From assembly GCF_018709685.1 (NCBI RefSeq), contig NZ_JABDHQ010000003.1, forward strand, positions 1 to 64,000: a stretch of DNA of 64,000 nucleotides, read 5' to 3'. The position numbers were made by a program, and so were the translations under genes. This document shows positions 1 through 8,518 of this stretch, one piece after another; the stretch's first letter is position 1, and each line of letters opens with the position of its first letter. Below the pieces are notes generated by a model. The model had not been told where the DNA came from, ran no database searches, and was given only the letters and a program-made list of their open reading frames with translations. Source of the DNA: Akkermansia muciniphila. GTDB lineage: Bacteria > Verrucomicrobiota > Verrucomicrobiia > Verrucomicrobiales > Akkermansiaceae.

Positions 1-126
1 CCAATCCTTTTCCTTTCATGAAAGGCCCCCTGCCAAGGCTCTTTTCACCGCGTCTTTCCCCTTTTAAACCCTTTTCCCGGCGCCCCTGCCGTGAACATTC
101 CACCTCCGGATTTTGTCTAAACGCGC

Positions 127-690
127 ATGAAGAATCAGGAAATCCATTTGCCAACGCCCGATCCCGAGCATCCTTACGGAGCGGGAAACGGGCGTTACCG
201 TTTTCCGGATATCAACGGCATGAACCTGCTGGGGGATAATGTCTCCCTGCCTCCCATTGTGCCGAAAAGCTTTCATATCATGCTGACCGTGTTTCATCCG
301 GAAACCCTGTACAGCATGAAGAAGTGGCTTCCGTTCTGCGAGGATGTACGCAAGCAGTACAAGCATACCCCCACCCCGGTGGAGTACACCATTTTGCTGG
401 TTTTGCAGCCTCCGCCCATTGAAGGGGACGTTCCGGCTTTCACCCAGGCCCTGGGGGATATTCCGGATTTCTACATGAAGACCAATTCCCTGATTTCCTA
501 TTACGACCAGTCTTTCGTACGCCGCAGGCTTTCCCTTCATAAGAAGGCGGAGACCGCGATCGTCCTTCTGGACGGCAACGGCAATATTATCTGGATGGAT
601 GAGGGAGCCTTCACGCCCGCACGCGCAGAACATTTAAAGGTCATTCTGGAGACGCTTTCCCCGCTCGCGCCCAAGACAAGGACGCATTAG
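127..690 (+). CDS. Hypothetical protein, possible thioredoxin-like fold
   Basis: The 187-residue product has no signal peptide or membrane segment. A short FPDINGMNLLG stretch near residue 30 resembles the lead-in strand of redoxin domains, and the C-terminal part (AIVLLDGNGNIIW, then a helix) resembles the beta-beta-alpha end of a thioredoxin fold. No CxxC is present, so thiol redox activity is not supported. It ends about 75 bases before aroB, which has its own promoter. The fold assignment is inference from pattern only; the gene itself is likely real because its frame is intact with coherent composition. Confidence 0.6.
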   Translation: MKNQEIHLPTPDPEHPYGAGNGRYRFPDINGMNLLGDNVSLPPIVPKSFHIMLTVFHPETLYSMKKWLPFCEDVRKQYKHTPTPVEYTILLVLQPPPIEGDVPAFTQALGDIPDFYMKTNSLISYYDQSFVRRRLSLHKKAETAIVLLDGNGNIIWMDEGAFTPARAEHLKVILETLSPLAPKTRTH

Positions 691-729
691 GAAACGGCGC
701 GCCTTCTTCGCCTCATCCGCACTTTCCGT

Positions 730-758
730 TTGAGCTTCCTTCCGGAATGCCTCATACT
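730..758 (+). promoter_or_regulatory. Putative aroB promoter, leaderless arrangement
   Basis: TTGAGC at 730-735, a 17-base spacer and CATACT at 753-758. The predicted transcription start falls on or next to the ATG at 765, so the mRNA would be leaderless. This favours 765 over the upstream in-frame ATG at 747, which lies inside the promoter. Confidence 0.5.
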
Positions 759-764
759 GGCCGC

Positions 765-1877
765 ATGCCTACCATTTCTCTTGCTCTCGGGGAACGTTCC
801 TACGATATCCACGTGGAAAACGGCGCGCTGGACCGCGTGGGTGAGTTTGCCTACCGCGCCGGGCTGGACGGCAAGATCGCGATTATCACGGATACCTGCG
901 TGGCTCCCCTTTATGCGGAACGCGTGATGAAGTCCCTGGAGAGCGCGGGCTTTATGCCCAGCCTGCATGTAGTGGAAGCCGGGGAAGCGTCCAAGAATAT
1001 GCTTCAGGCGCAGGAATTGTGTTCCGAACTGGTACGGGCGGGCATTGACCGCACCGGATGCATCGCCGCCCTGGGCGGAGGCGTGGTGGGGGATTTGGCG
1101 GGTTTTGTAGCCTCCGTTTATTACCGGGGCATTCCTTTCATGCAGATTCCCACGACGGTGGTAGCCCAGGTGGACAGCTCCGTGGGCGGAAAGACAGCCG
1201 TCAATATTCCGGAGGGGAAAAACCTGGTGGGCGCTTTCCACCAGCCGTCTGTCGTGGTGATTGATCCCACCACGCTGGTGACGCTGGACCGCCGGACTCT
1301 GGCGGAAGGACTGGCGGAAGCCGTCAAGCACGCCGCCATCAGGGACGCTTCCATGCTTCATGATTTGAAACGGCTGGGGCCGGAGCTTTCCATCGGCTTT
1401 TCCCTGAATACCATTTCCAGGCTTCCGGAGCTGATTGCCCGGAACGTGGCGATCAAGGCCCGCATTGTGGAGAGCGACGAGCTGGAGACGCTTGATATCC
1501 GCGCCCTGCTCAATTTCGGCCACACCATCGGCCACGGCATTGAAGCCGCCGTCCCCTACGGCACCATCCTGCATGGAGAAGCCGTGGCGCTGGGCATGCG
1601 CGCCGCCCTGTTCCTGAGCGAACGGAAGGCCGGCTTGAGCCCTTCCGATTCCCGGAAGATTCTTTGCGCTCTTGAAGCGCTGGAACTGCCCCTGGTCCTT
1701 CCGGACGATATCGACACGGAACTGGTACTCAAGAAAACGGCCTCCGACAAAAAATTCCGGGCCGGGACCATCCGCTTCGTCCTTCTCTCCAAGGCGGGGG
1801 AAGCGGGCATTTCCAAGAAAATCACGCGGGAAGACATGGCGGAAGCCATTGAAGAATTGCGCCGCCCCCTGGCCTGA
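765..1877 (+). CDS. aroB: 3-dehydroquinate synthase
   Basis: AroB converts DAHP to 3-dehydroquinate, the second step of the cytoplasmic shikimate pathway, using NAD and a divalent metal. The 370-residue product shows the family hallmarks in order: GGGVVGDLAGFVAS (nucleotide site), TTVVAQVDSSVGGKTAVN, KNLVGAFHQP, an EGLAEAVKHAAI segment with a metal-ligand Glu, and LLNFGHTIGHGIE with metal-binding histidines. The length is normal for the family. An ATG at 747 would add six residues, but the promoter geometry favours 765. The gene appears to stand alone; the next gene is on the other strand. Confidence 0.96.
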   Translation: MPTISLALGERSYDIHVENGALDRVGEFAYRAGLDGKIAIITDTCVAPLYAERVMKSLESAGFMPSLHVVEAGEASKNMLQAQELCSELVRAGIDRTGCIAALGGGVVGDLAGFVASVYYRGIPFMQIPTTVVAQVDSSVGGKTAVNIPEGKNLVGAFHQPSVVVIDPTTLVTLDRRTLAEGLAEAVKHAAIRDASMLHDLKRLGPELSIGFSLNTISRLPELIARNVAIKARIVESDELETLDIRALLNFGHTIGHGIEAAVPYGTILHGEAVALGMRAALFLSERKAGLSPSDSRKILCALEALELPLVLPDDIDTELVLKKTASDKKFRAGTIRFVLLSKAGEAGISKKITREDMAEAIEELRRPLA

Positions 1878-2063
1878 TTTTCTCTCCGGAGTTTTCCCAA
1901 TCCTCCGGAAAGGAGAATTCCAGGCCCCCGTTTCAAAGACAGCCTTTTTCCCGTTAAAGCGGGAAAACCGCTCTCACAAAAAATTGCGCCCTCCCTTCCC
2001 TGAAAAGCGGGGAGGGAAAGACGCCGATACAGTCCGCAACTGCCGGACGGAGGCAAACGATTT

Positions 2064-2477
2064 CTACGGTTCCTCCGGAGTAGGTTCAAACGCATCCACA
2101 TCCAGAGGCACACTGCCGGTGTATTCTCCGGTGTCCAGGTTGATCCCTTTTAAGGCGTCTTCCAGGGGCAGGGAGCCGTAACATTCCCGGCTGCCCAGGC
2201 GCATCAGTTCATTGGCGATGTTCACGCCTTCTTCATTGGAAATATCCTTGGGAAGGGAGGCTGCCAGCTCTTTCACCTCCTCCGCATGGGCGTTTGCCGT
2301 CGCCTGGTCCTGGATCAGCACCAGAACGGCCAGCATTTTTTCTCCCGGCGTTTTAGGCACCTCCTGTTCGGAGGGAAGGGGAGTCTTCCCGGTCAGGTCC
2401 GGCTTTTTGCCGCTGTCGCAGGAAACAAGGGCCAATGCCGCCAAGGCCATTGTAAAAGGAATGAGATTTTGTTTCAT
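2064..2477 (-). CDS. Hypothetical lipoprotein
   Basis: A 137-residue protein with a type II signal peptide: MKQN, a hydrophobic core, then LVSC as the lipobox (Cys20), predicting a lipid-anchored envelope protein. The mature part is acidic and mostly helical, with a Pro-rich linker after the Cys and an acidic Pro-rich tail (EPTPEEP). No family is recognised. A putative promoter on the same strand lies at 2520-2548. It converges with aroB; an 8-bp hairpin (1946-1967) between them has no clear T-run. Confidence 0.75.
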   Translation of the reverse strand: MKQNLIPFTMALAALALVSCDSGKKPDLTGKTPLPSEQEVPKTPGEKMLAVLVLIQDQATANAHAEEVKELAASLPKDISNEEGVNIANELMRLGSRECYGSLPLEDALKGINLDTGEYTGSVPLDVDAFEPTPEEP

Positions 2478-2519
2478 AAAATAATGATCTATTGGTAAGC
2501 CGGAGGCCTCAGTGGATTC

Positions 2520-2548
2520 ATCATGAACACAGGGGAATCCGGAGTCAA
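2520..2548 (-). promoter_or_regulatory. Putative promoter of the lipoprotein gene
   Basis: On the minus strand, TTGACT (2543-2548), a 17-base spacer and CATGAT (2520-2525) lie about 40 bases upstream of the lipoprotein ATG. The 13-nt string from the -35 box into the spacer is the same as the one next to the left inverted repeat at 44677-44689. Confidence 0.45.
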
Positions 2549-2614
2549 ATCAGTTTTTTACTCCCGTGAAATGTTTTTTCAGACAAAATTTTCCGTCGCG
2601 CACGCTTTGTTTTC

Positions 2615-2639
2615 TGAACAGGGGGAGTATCCCTGTTCA
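2615..2639. repeat. Inverted repeat (hairpin) upstream of an orphan terminator
   Basis: TGAACAGGG (2615-2623) and CCCTGTTCA (2631-2639) form a perfect 9-bp stem with a 7-base loop. It lies in the divergent gap, about 40 bases before the strong terminator at 2680-2721. Confidence 0.6.
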
Positions 2640-2679
2640 ACTAATAGCCAGAATATAGTGCATTCATTGGTTCCCTGCA

Positions 2680-2721
2680 GCAGACGCAATTTCCGGCAAC
2701 GGGCGTTGCGTCTGCTTTTTT
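2680..2721 (+). terminator. Strong rho-independent terminator with no gene in front of it
   Basis: GCAGACGCAA (2680-2689) pairs with TTGCGTCTGC (2706-2715) across a 16-base loop, followed by six T. The T-run is only on the plus strand. The nearest plus-strand gene upstream is aroB, about 800 bases away, and the downstream Gfo/Idh gene has its own promoter after this terminator. It may end a small RNA. Confidence 0.75.
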
Positions 2722-2744
2722 GCGTCACCACCCCAATACAGCGT

Positions 2745-2772
2745 TTGATTCCACCGCCTGACAACGTATAAT
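2745..2772 (+). promoter_or_regulatory. Putative near-leaderless promoter of the Gfo/Idh gene
   Basis: TTGATT (2745-2750), a 16-base spacer and a perfect TATAAT (2767-2772). The predicted start point is about 3 bases before the ATG at 2782. Confidence 0.6.
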
Positions 2773-2781
2773 TCCACCGAG

Positions 2782-4065
2782 ATGGGCTCCCCTATTTGGA
2801 ACAGACGCAGCTTTTTAAGAACCGCCGCGGGAACGGCCGGGTTCCTGGCGGCCATGCCCTATTTGAATGTAAACGCCGCCGGAGCCGTGCCGGACGCCAG
2901 GCCGCTGAAGGTTGGCCTGGTCGGCTGCGGAGGCCGCGGCCTGGGCGCCATGAAGAACGCGCTGGACGCGGACCCCGGAACAGTGGCCTGGGCGCTGGCG
3001 GACGTGTTTCAGGAACGGATTGATTTCGGCTCCAACCTGCTGGCGGAGGAGTACGGAAGCCGCGTGCAGGTGGATAAGAACCGCATGTTCGACGGCCTGG
3101 ACGGCTACAAGAAGCTGCTGCAAACGGACATTGACGTGGTGCTGCTCTGCACGCCGCCCGCTTTCCGCCCGGAACATCTGGCGGCGGCCATTGACGCCAA
3201 CAAGCATATTTATGCGGAAAAACCCGTGGCGGTGGACGTTCCCGGCGTGCTTTCCGTCCTGGAATCCGCACGGCTGGCCAAGCTCCGGAATCTGGTTATC
3301 CTGGACGGTTTCTGCTGGCGTTACGACAAGGCGAACGAAGCGGCCCACCACAAACTGTCTTCCGGCCAGCTGGGCCGCGTACTTTCCTTTGACGGCCTTT
3401 ATTACACCACGCCGCCCAAGTCCCCTCTGGCGCTGGATTCCCGCCCCGCGTCCGATACGGACGTGGCCTGGGCCCTCCGCAACTGGACTGCCTGGAACTG
3501 GCTGAGCGGCGGCCAGTTCGTGGAACAGATCGTTCACACGATTGACGGCATGGTGTGGTCCATGAATGAGCAGCTTCCGCTGGCGGCTTTCGGCTCCGGC
3601 GGGCGTGCCCAGCGCCGGGACGATGGAGACGTATGGGACCATTACGACGTTTATTTTGAATATGACCACAACGTGGCCGCCCACATCTCATGCAGGCAGT
3701 GGGTAGGCTGCCACGGGGAGATCGTGGACCGGACGGTTTGTGAAAAAGGCATGCTGGTCACTCCGTACCGTCCCCACATCCAGGCGGATAAACGCTGGCG
3801 TTTCCGCGGAGAACGGGGCAATATGTACGCAGACACGCACGTGGCCTTTTACCGTTTCCTCCGCTCCGGCACCTGGACGCAGACGCTGGAAAGCGCGGCC
3901 AACAAGACCCTGGCGGCCATCATGGGACGTGAGGCAGCCCATACCGGGCAGCGCATCACCTGGGAACAGATTAAAAAGAATACCACGCGGCTGGTGCCTG
4001 AAGACCTGACGATGGATACGCCGCTGCCCCCGGCCCGCATTCCGCGGCCGGGCAGGACAGCCTGA
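2782..4065 (+). CDS. Tat-exported Gfo/Idh/MocA family oxidoreductase
   Basis: A 427-residue protein with a twin-arginine signal (NRRSFLRTAAGTAGFLAA, residues 7-24), so it is probably exported already folded with its nucleotide. The mature N-terminus carries a Rossmann motif (VGLVGCGGRGLG), followed by the family EKPVAVD segment with its catalytic-site Lys, then the C-terminal alpha/beta dimerisation domain. Akkermansia also encodes Tat-exported GH109 hexosaminidases on the same scaffold, but those lack EKP at this site, so an oxidoreductase or other sugar-modifying role fits better. The substrate is unknown. A 6-bp GC hairpin plus TTTT at about 4067-4083 may weakly end transcription before actA. 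Confidence 0.85.
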   Translation: MGSPIWNRRSFLRTAAGTAGFLAAMPYLNVNAAGAVPDARPLKVGLVGCGGRGLGAMKNALDADPGTVAWALADVFQERIDFGSNLLAEEYGSRVQVDKNRMFDGLDGYKKLLQTDIDVVLLCTPPAFRPEHLAAAIDANKHIYAEKPVAVDVPGVLSVLESARLAKLRNLVILDGFCWRYDKANEAAHHKLSSGQLGRVLSFDGLYYTTPPKSPLALDSRPASDTDVAWALRNWTAWNWLSGGQFVEQIVHTIDGMVWSMNEQLPLAAFGSGGRAQRRDDGDVWDHYDVYFEYDHNVAAHISCRQWVGCHGEIVDRTVCEKGMLVTPYRPHIQADKRWRFRGERGNMYADTHVAFYRFLRSGTWTQTLESAANKTLAAIMGREAAHTGQRITWEQIKKNTTRLVPEDLTMDTPLPPARIPRPGRTA

Positions 4066-4097
4066 CGGCGGGTCCCGCCTTTTCTCTCTACCGGACC

Positions 4098-4802
4098 ATG
4101 GCCAACATCTTTCCACCCAATACCAACAGGCGCTTTTACGGAGGCGTCGCGCTGATTGCGCTTGCCGCCGCACTGGCGCTGGGGGGCCTGTATTACGTCA
4201 ATTTCCAGGTTCCGGAGTACGAACCCGTGCAACCCGTCCGTTTTTCCCATAAACTCCACGCCGGAGACTTGAACATGAGCTGTACGGCCTGCCACAGCGC
4301 AGCCCGCCGCTCGCCCAGGGCAGGCATTCCGGATACGAAGTCCTGCCTGGGCTGCCACCAGCATATTCTTCCCAACAGCCCGCTCATCGCTCCGCTGCGC
4401 CAGGCAGCCGATCCCCAATATCCCGGCTACACGGGTGAACCGGTCCGCTGGGTGATGGTCAACCGGCTGTCCGGCCACGCCTATTTCAACCACATGGCCC
4501 ATCTGAACCGCGGCATCGGCTGCACTTCATGCCATGGCGACGTAGCGGGCATGGAACGCATCAGGGCCCCGCGGGATGCCCGCATGCAGTGGTGCCTGGA
4601 CTGCCACCGCAACCCGGCGCCGCACCTGCGCCCGCTGGAGGAGACGGCCGCCTCCCATTATTCCGCCGCGGATTATCTCCGCACGCATTCCGTCCGGGAT
4701 GCGGAAGGAAACCGCCTCCGGACTCCCCTCCAGTTGGGAGATTTCCTGAAACGCCAGTGGAAGATCCAGCCAAAACTGGATTGCTCCACATGCCACCACT
4801 AG
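4098..4802 (+). CDS. actA: Pentaheme cytochrome c, ActA-like subunit of alternative complex III
   Basis: A 234-residue protein with an N-terminal membrane anchor (about residues 15-34) and five CxxCH heme c sites at about residues 62-66, 83-87, 142-146, 166-170 and 229-233, plus extra histidines (FSHKLH, FNHMAH) that could be distal ligands. Anchor plus five hemes is the ActA pattern. ActA accepts electrons on the periplasmic side of a quinol:cytochrome c or oxidase oxidoreductase. It is followed after 70 bases by actB, as in act operons, but actC-F are missing from this locus. Confidence 0.88.
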   Translation: MANIFPPNTNRRFYGGVALIALAAALALGGLYYVNFQVPEYEPVQPVRFSHKLHAGDLNMSCTACHSAARRSPRAGIPDTKSCLGCHQHILPNSPLIAPLRQAADPQYPGYTGEPVRWVMVNRLSGHAYFNHMAHLNRGIGCTSCHGDVAGMERIRAPRDARMQWCLDCHRNPAPHLRPLEETAASHYSAADYLRTHSVRDAEGNRLRTPLQLGDFLKRQWKIQPKLDCSTCHH

Positions 4803-4872
4803 CAGTACGGAAAGCCTCCGCAGCGCTTGATTTTCACGTTAAATTTTTCTAAAAACCTCCAACCCTCCCACT

Positions 4873-7833
4873 TTGTCCAGCCAGCAGCCAGCTCCCGGGA
4901 ATGACGTTCCCCAGAACCATCCCGCTTTTCTTCCGGAAGAAGAGCGGGAGATGACGCGCCGTTCCTTTATGAAATGGATGGGAGCGGGCGCCGCCCTGGT
5001 GGGGGTGGGGCTGCCCGCCTGCCGCCGCGTGGAGAAGTACCTGGTTCCCTATAACGAAGGGCCGGAGTGGTCTGTTCCCGGCGTGGAGACGGCTTACGCC
5101 ACCTGCCTGACCATGGGGGGAAGCGCCCGTCCCGTCCTGGCCGCCTGCTATGAAGGGCGCCCCGTCAAGCTGCTTCCCTCCCTGCCATATCCGGACGGTC
5201 CGGGCCTGTCAGCCACGGCCCAGGCCTCCATTCTGGACCTTTACGATCCGGGCCGCAGCAAGCACATCCTGTTCCATGGCAAGCCGGCCTCCGGGGACGA
5301 GTTCCGCGGCGCCTTTTCCTCCTGGTCCCGCAATCTTCGGGACGGCGGCAACATAGGCCTTCTTCTTCCCGGAACGGATTCCCCCCTGGTGCGCTCCATG
5401 CTGGAGGAAATCACCAGGAAAAACCCCGGCGTCCGGATTTACCATGATTCCCCCGTTCCCGCTCCCGGCTCCGCCATGCAGGCAGGCCTGCCGGAGGAAG
5501 TGCGGTTCCGCGTCCGGTTCACCCGCGCCAAGCGCATTCTTGCCCTGGACTGCGATTTTTTGCATGAAAATCCTTACGGCAACACCCGTGACTTCATCGC
5601 CGCCCGTTCTCCGGAGGGCCTCCATTACAAGGAGGAGAACCGGAACCGCACGCGCCTTTACGCCGCGGAGGGCCGCGTTTCCCTGACCGGGGCCCATGCC
5701 GACCACAGGCTGCCTGTTTCTCCCGCCCGCCTGGCGGTTTTTACGGAGGAGCTGTTCCACTACGTCGCCAGCAGAAAATTCTCCCCCCAGGGCGCCCCGC
5801 GTATCCCAGCTTCCCTGACGGAACGGGAATTCACGTGGCTCCGCCACTGCGGGGATGATTTATACAGCCATCCCGGAGAAAGCCTGATCCTGCTGGGGGA
5901 TAACCATCCGGAGCTGTCCGGGTGGGTCTGGAAGCTCAACCGCCTCCTGGGCGCCATCGGAACCTGCATCCAGCTTTTGAAAGCTCCGGTCTCCGTGCCC
6001 CACGGCACGCTGGGGGATTTCATCCGGGACATCCGCCAGAAAAAGGTGGACATCGTTTTCCTGCTGGATTCGGGAAATCCCGTGCTGGATTCCGGGCATG
6101 GCCCCGCACTGGCGGAAGCCCTGAACGGAACGGAAAGCATCCACCTGGGCATGTATGAGGATGAAACTTCCCGCGCCTGCCGGTGGCACCTGCCGGCGGC
6201 CCACCCCCTGGAAGCCTGGGGAGTGGAGAGGGACCGCCGCGGAAGATTCTGCTACCGCCAGCCCGTCATCCTTCCCCTGTACGGCGGAATTTCCCCGGAG
6301 GAAGTGCTTTCCGGCCTGCTTTCCACCAAGGGGCAGCTCATCACGGCGGACAATTCACCCACCCATCTTTCCCCCGTTTACCACCGGGCGCGCAAATGCT
6401 TTGAACGTGCCGTGAATCCGGAGAACAAGACCGCCGCCTGGACAGAGGCACTCCAGCGCGGCTATTCGGAGGAAACGGCATACCCCCCCCTCTCCCCGCA
6501 GGAAGAATCCGCTTTCGCAGCCATCACGCCGGATGTGTCCGTTACGGAGGTCCGCCCCCATGCGGACGCGCCGGGGAGCGAACTGCTGGAACTGCAATTT
6601 TACCCGGATTACACCATCGGGGACGGCCGCTGGAAGCGCAACGCCTGGATGCAGGAATGCCCGGACCCCGTCACGGGCGTCAGCTGGGCGGCTTCCGCAC
6701 AGGTTTCCCCCGCCACCTTCCGCCGGCTGGGCGGCGCGGGGTCCGGCCCCATGCTCTGCACCATCACGGCCCCCGCAGGGCGCATGGAAGTGATCCTGTG
6801 CCCCATCCCCGGAGTGGCGGAAAATCTGCTGGTACTGCCCCTGGGGTACGGCGGCATGAACCACGTGGCGGAAGGCCAGCGGAATTCCAACGGGTATGAA
6901 CTCCGCACGCAGGTGAACCAGGCGCACGGCTGCGGAATTTCACCGGACCAAGTTGTCCTGCGCGGCCTTCCGGACCGTACGGAGGCCATTCAAAGTCCGG
7001 TGGTCCGGCCCTCCCCCTTCACGGCCGGGACGGCCCCGCCTTCAGCCCCGTTCACTTCTCCCGGCGCAGATACCGTTTATCAATGGAAAATGGCGATTGA
7101 CACCTCGCGCTGCATCGCCTGCAACGCCTGCATGATTGCCTGCCGGGCGGAGAATAACATTCCCGTGGTGGGCCGTGACCAGATGGCGAAGGGCCGCGCG
7201 CTGGATTGGATACGCCTTGACAGGTATTTCACGGAGGAGGGGGCCCTTACCGCCATTCCCGTGGCCTGCCAGCAGTGCGGCAAGGCCCCGTGCGAGTCCG
7301 TATGCCCCGTAAACGCCACCGTCCACACCACGGAAGGGCTGAACGCCATGGTGTACGCACGGTGCTGGGGCACCCGGTACTGCGCCACCAACTGCCCGTA
7401 CAAGGCGCGCCGCTTCAACTTTTTTGACTATGCGAAGGCGTCCGAGGAAGCCACCCGCCTCCAGCGCAACCCGAACGTAACTGTCCGTTCCCGCGGCGTC
7501 ATGGAAAAATGCACCTACTGCGTCCAGATGGTGGAACGCGCCAAAATCCGGCATAAATCCCGCCTGATGAAGGAGCATCCGGGGCAGCCCTCCACCTCCG
7601 TCCGGGTGACGGAGAAGGACCTGCTCCTGCCGGACGGCGCGGCGCAGACCGCCTGCCAGCTGGCGTGCCCCATGGGCGCCATCACCTTTGGAAACGTGCT
7701 GGATACGTCCTCCGCCGTCTTCCGCGCCAAATCCCTGCCGCGCCATATGGACCTGCTGCCCACCCTGGGGACGGAACCCGGCACCGGCTACCTGGCCCCG
7801 GCGCGCAACCCGAACCCCGCCATGGAAGAGTAA
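4873..7833 (+). CDS. actB: ActB-like iron-sulfur subunit of alternative complex III (molybdopterin-oxidoreductase fold)
   Basis: A 986-residue protein. It begins with a Tat signal (TRRSFMKW, residues 28-35) that runs into a lipobox-like LPAC (Cys50). A long region with the molybdopterin-oxidoreductase fold follows; in characterised ActB this part binds no molybdenum. The C-terminal ferredoxin-like domain from about residue 740 holds four cysteine clusters, starting CIACNACMIAC and continuing CQQCGKAPCESVCP, CWGTRYCATNCP, CTYC and CQLACP, as expected for four Fe-S clusters. The chosen start is TTG at 4873; an ATG at 4951 would remove 26 residues before the Tat motif. It would pass electrons between an NrfD-like quinol site and ActA, but no such membrane subunit follows. 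Confidence 0.9.
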   Translation: MSSQQPAPGNDVPQNHPAFLPEEEREMTRRSFMKWMGAGAALVGVGLPACRRVEKYLVPYNEGPEWSVPGVETAYATCLTMGGSARPVLAACYEGRPVKLLPSLPYPDGPGLSATAQASILDLYDPGRSKHILFHGKPASGDEFRGAFSSWSRNLRDGGNIGLLLPGTDSPLVRSMLEEITRKNPGVRIYHDSPVPAPGSAMQAGLPEEVRFRVRFTRAKRILALDCDFLHENPYGNTRDFIAARSPEGLHYKEENRNRTRLYAAEGRVSLTGAHADHRLPVSPARLAVFTEELFHYVASRKFSPQGAPRIPASLTEREFTWLRHCGDDLYSHPGESLILLGDNHPELSGWVWKLNRLLGAIGTCIQLLKAPVSVPHGTLGDFIRDIRQKKVDIVFLLDSGNPVLDSGHGPALAEALNGTESIHLGMYEDETSRACRWHLPAAHPLEAWGVERDRRGRFCYRQPVILPLYGGISPEEVLSGLLSTKGQLITADNSPTHLSPVYHRARKCFERAVNPENKTAAWTEALQRGYSEETAYPPLSPQEESAFAAITPDVSVTEVRPHADAPGSELLELQFYPDYTIGDGRWKRNAWMQECPDPVTGVSWAASAQVSPATFRRLGGAGSGPMLCTITAPAGRMEVILCPIPGVAENLLVLPLGYGGMNHVAEGQRNSNGYELRTQVNQAHGCGISPDQVVLRGLPDRTEAIQSPVVRPSPFTAGTAPPSAPFTSPGADTVYQWKMAIDTSRCIACNACMIACRAENNIPVVGRDQMAKGRALDWIRLDRYFTEEGALTAIPVACQQCGKAPCESVCPVNATVHTTEGLNAMVYARCWGTRYCATNCPYKARRFNFFDYAKASEEATRLQRNPNVTVRSRGVMEKCTYCVQMVERAKIRHKSRLMKEHPGQPSTSVRVTEKDLLLPDGAAQTACQLACPMGAITFGNVLDTSSAVFRAKSLPRHMDLLPTLGTEPGTGYLAPARNPNPAMEE

Positions 7834-7878
7834 GCCCCCGGAGGCGGATTCATCAAAACATCCGTCCCGCCAAAGAAT

Positions 7879-7906
7879 AAGGCCGTCCTTTTCCAAGGAC
7901 GGCCTT
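7879..7906. terminator. Hairpin terminator between convergent genes
   Basis: A perfect 12-bp stem (AAGGCCGTCCTT pairing with its complement) and a 4-base loop lie between actB and the convergent gene at 7937. Neither side has a long T-run; the minus side has ATTCTTT. It probably serves both genes. Confidence 0.7.
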
Positions 7907-7936
7907 ACCAGTCAAAGGTTTTTACAAACTGATCAC

Positions 7937-8380
7937 TTAGTCTTCCACAATTTGTTCCACGGACGTAATCGTTTCCACCACTTCAATGTTGGCGGCGTCA
8001 GCGAAGTTGTTCACGGCCTTGAGCAGAGCGGGGGTCATGAGCTTGTCCTTCTGAATGCGTTCGCAGTTTTCCAGCATGTCCACGATGGTATCCTGGGCGT
8101 CGCCGTTCATCTTGGTGATTTTAATGGCCTGTTCGGAATTGAGCTTCATCTTTTCCATGGCCTTGTCCAGCTGCTTGGCCTGCTCGGTCAGGGCATTGAT
8201 CTGCTTGATGGCGATGTCAACCGCCGCATTGTCCTTCACATCGTCCAGAACCTTGTTAGCGGACGAAATGAGGTCGATATTCTGCTTAACCATCTGCACG
8301 GGATCGGCAGCGTTCTGGGCAAGAGCGGAGGCGGAGCATACGATGGCCACCACAGGGAGTATTTGGTACGTTTGAATCAT
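7937..8380 (-). CDS. Exported alpha-helical protein of unknown function
   Basis: A 147-residue protein with an apparent Sec signal peptide ending near SALAQ (about residue 22). The mature part (NAADPVQMVKQNIDLISSANKV...) is almost entirely predicted amphipathic helix, with no cysteine pair and no known motif. It is separated from recG by about 140 bases. The function is unknown; a periplasmic helical-bundle protein is the most that can be said. Confidence 0.7.
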   Translation of the reverse strand: MIQTYQILPVVAIVCSASALAQNAADPVQMVKQNIDLISSANKVLDDVKDNAAVDIAIKQINALTEQAKQLDKAMEKMKLNSEQAIKITKMNGDAQDTIVDMLENCERIQKDKLMTPALLKAVNNFADAANIEVVETITSVEQIVED

Positions 8381-8518
8381 TGTTTTATCGGTGTTCGGGT
8401 TAAAGAAGAGTCATCCTCTTTGCCTCTTTAGATTCATTCCAAGACAGAAACCGTTGCACGCCGTATCTGTCATACATTCCCTACACGCTGATTGTCAGCA
8501 CGCCACAGGCAGACAATA

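Noticed and set aside
2536-2548. A third copy of the 44677-44689 repeat sequence
   Set aside because: The 13-nt match covers only half of the palindrome plus TTGACT, and has no inverted partner nearby. It is better explained as a promoter for the lipoprotein gene.
2782-4065. GH109 alpha-N-acetylgalactosaminidase
   Set aside because: The Tat signal and Rossmann fold fit, but the EKP segment typical of Gfo/Idh oxidoreductases is present, which GH109 members lack.
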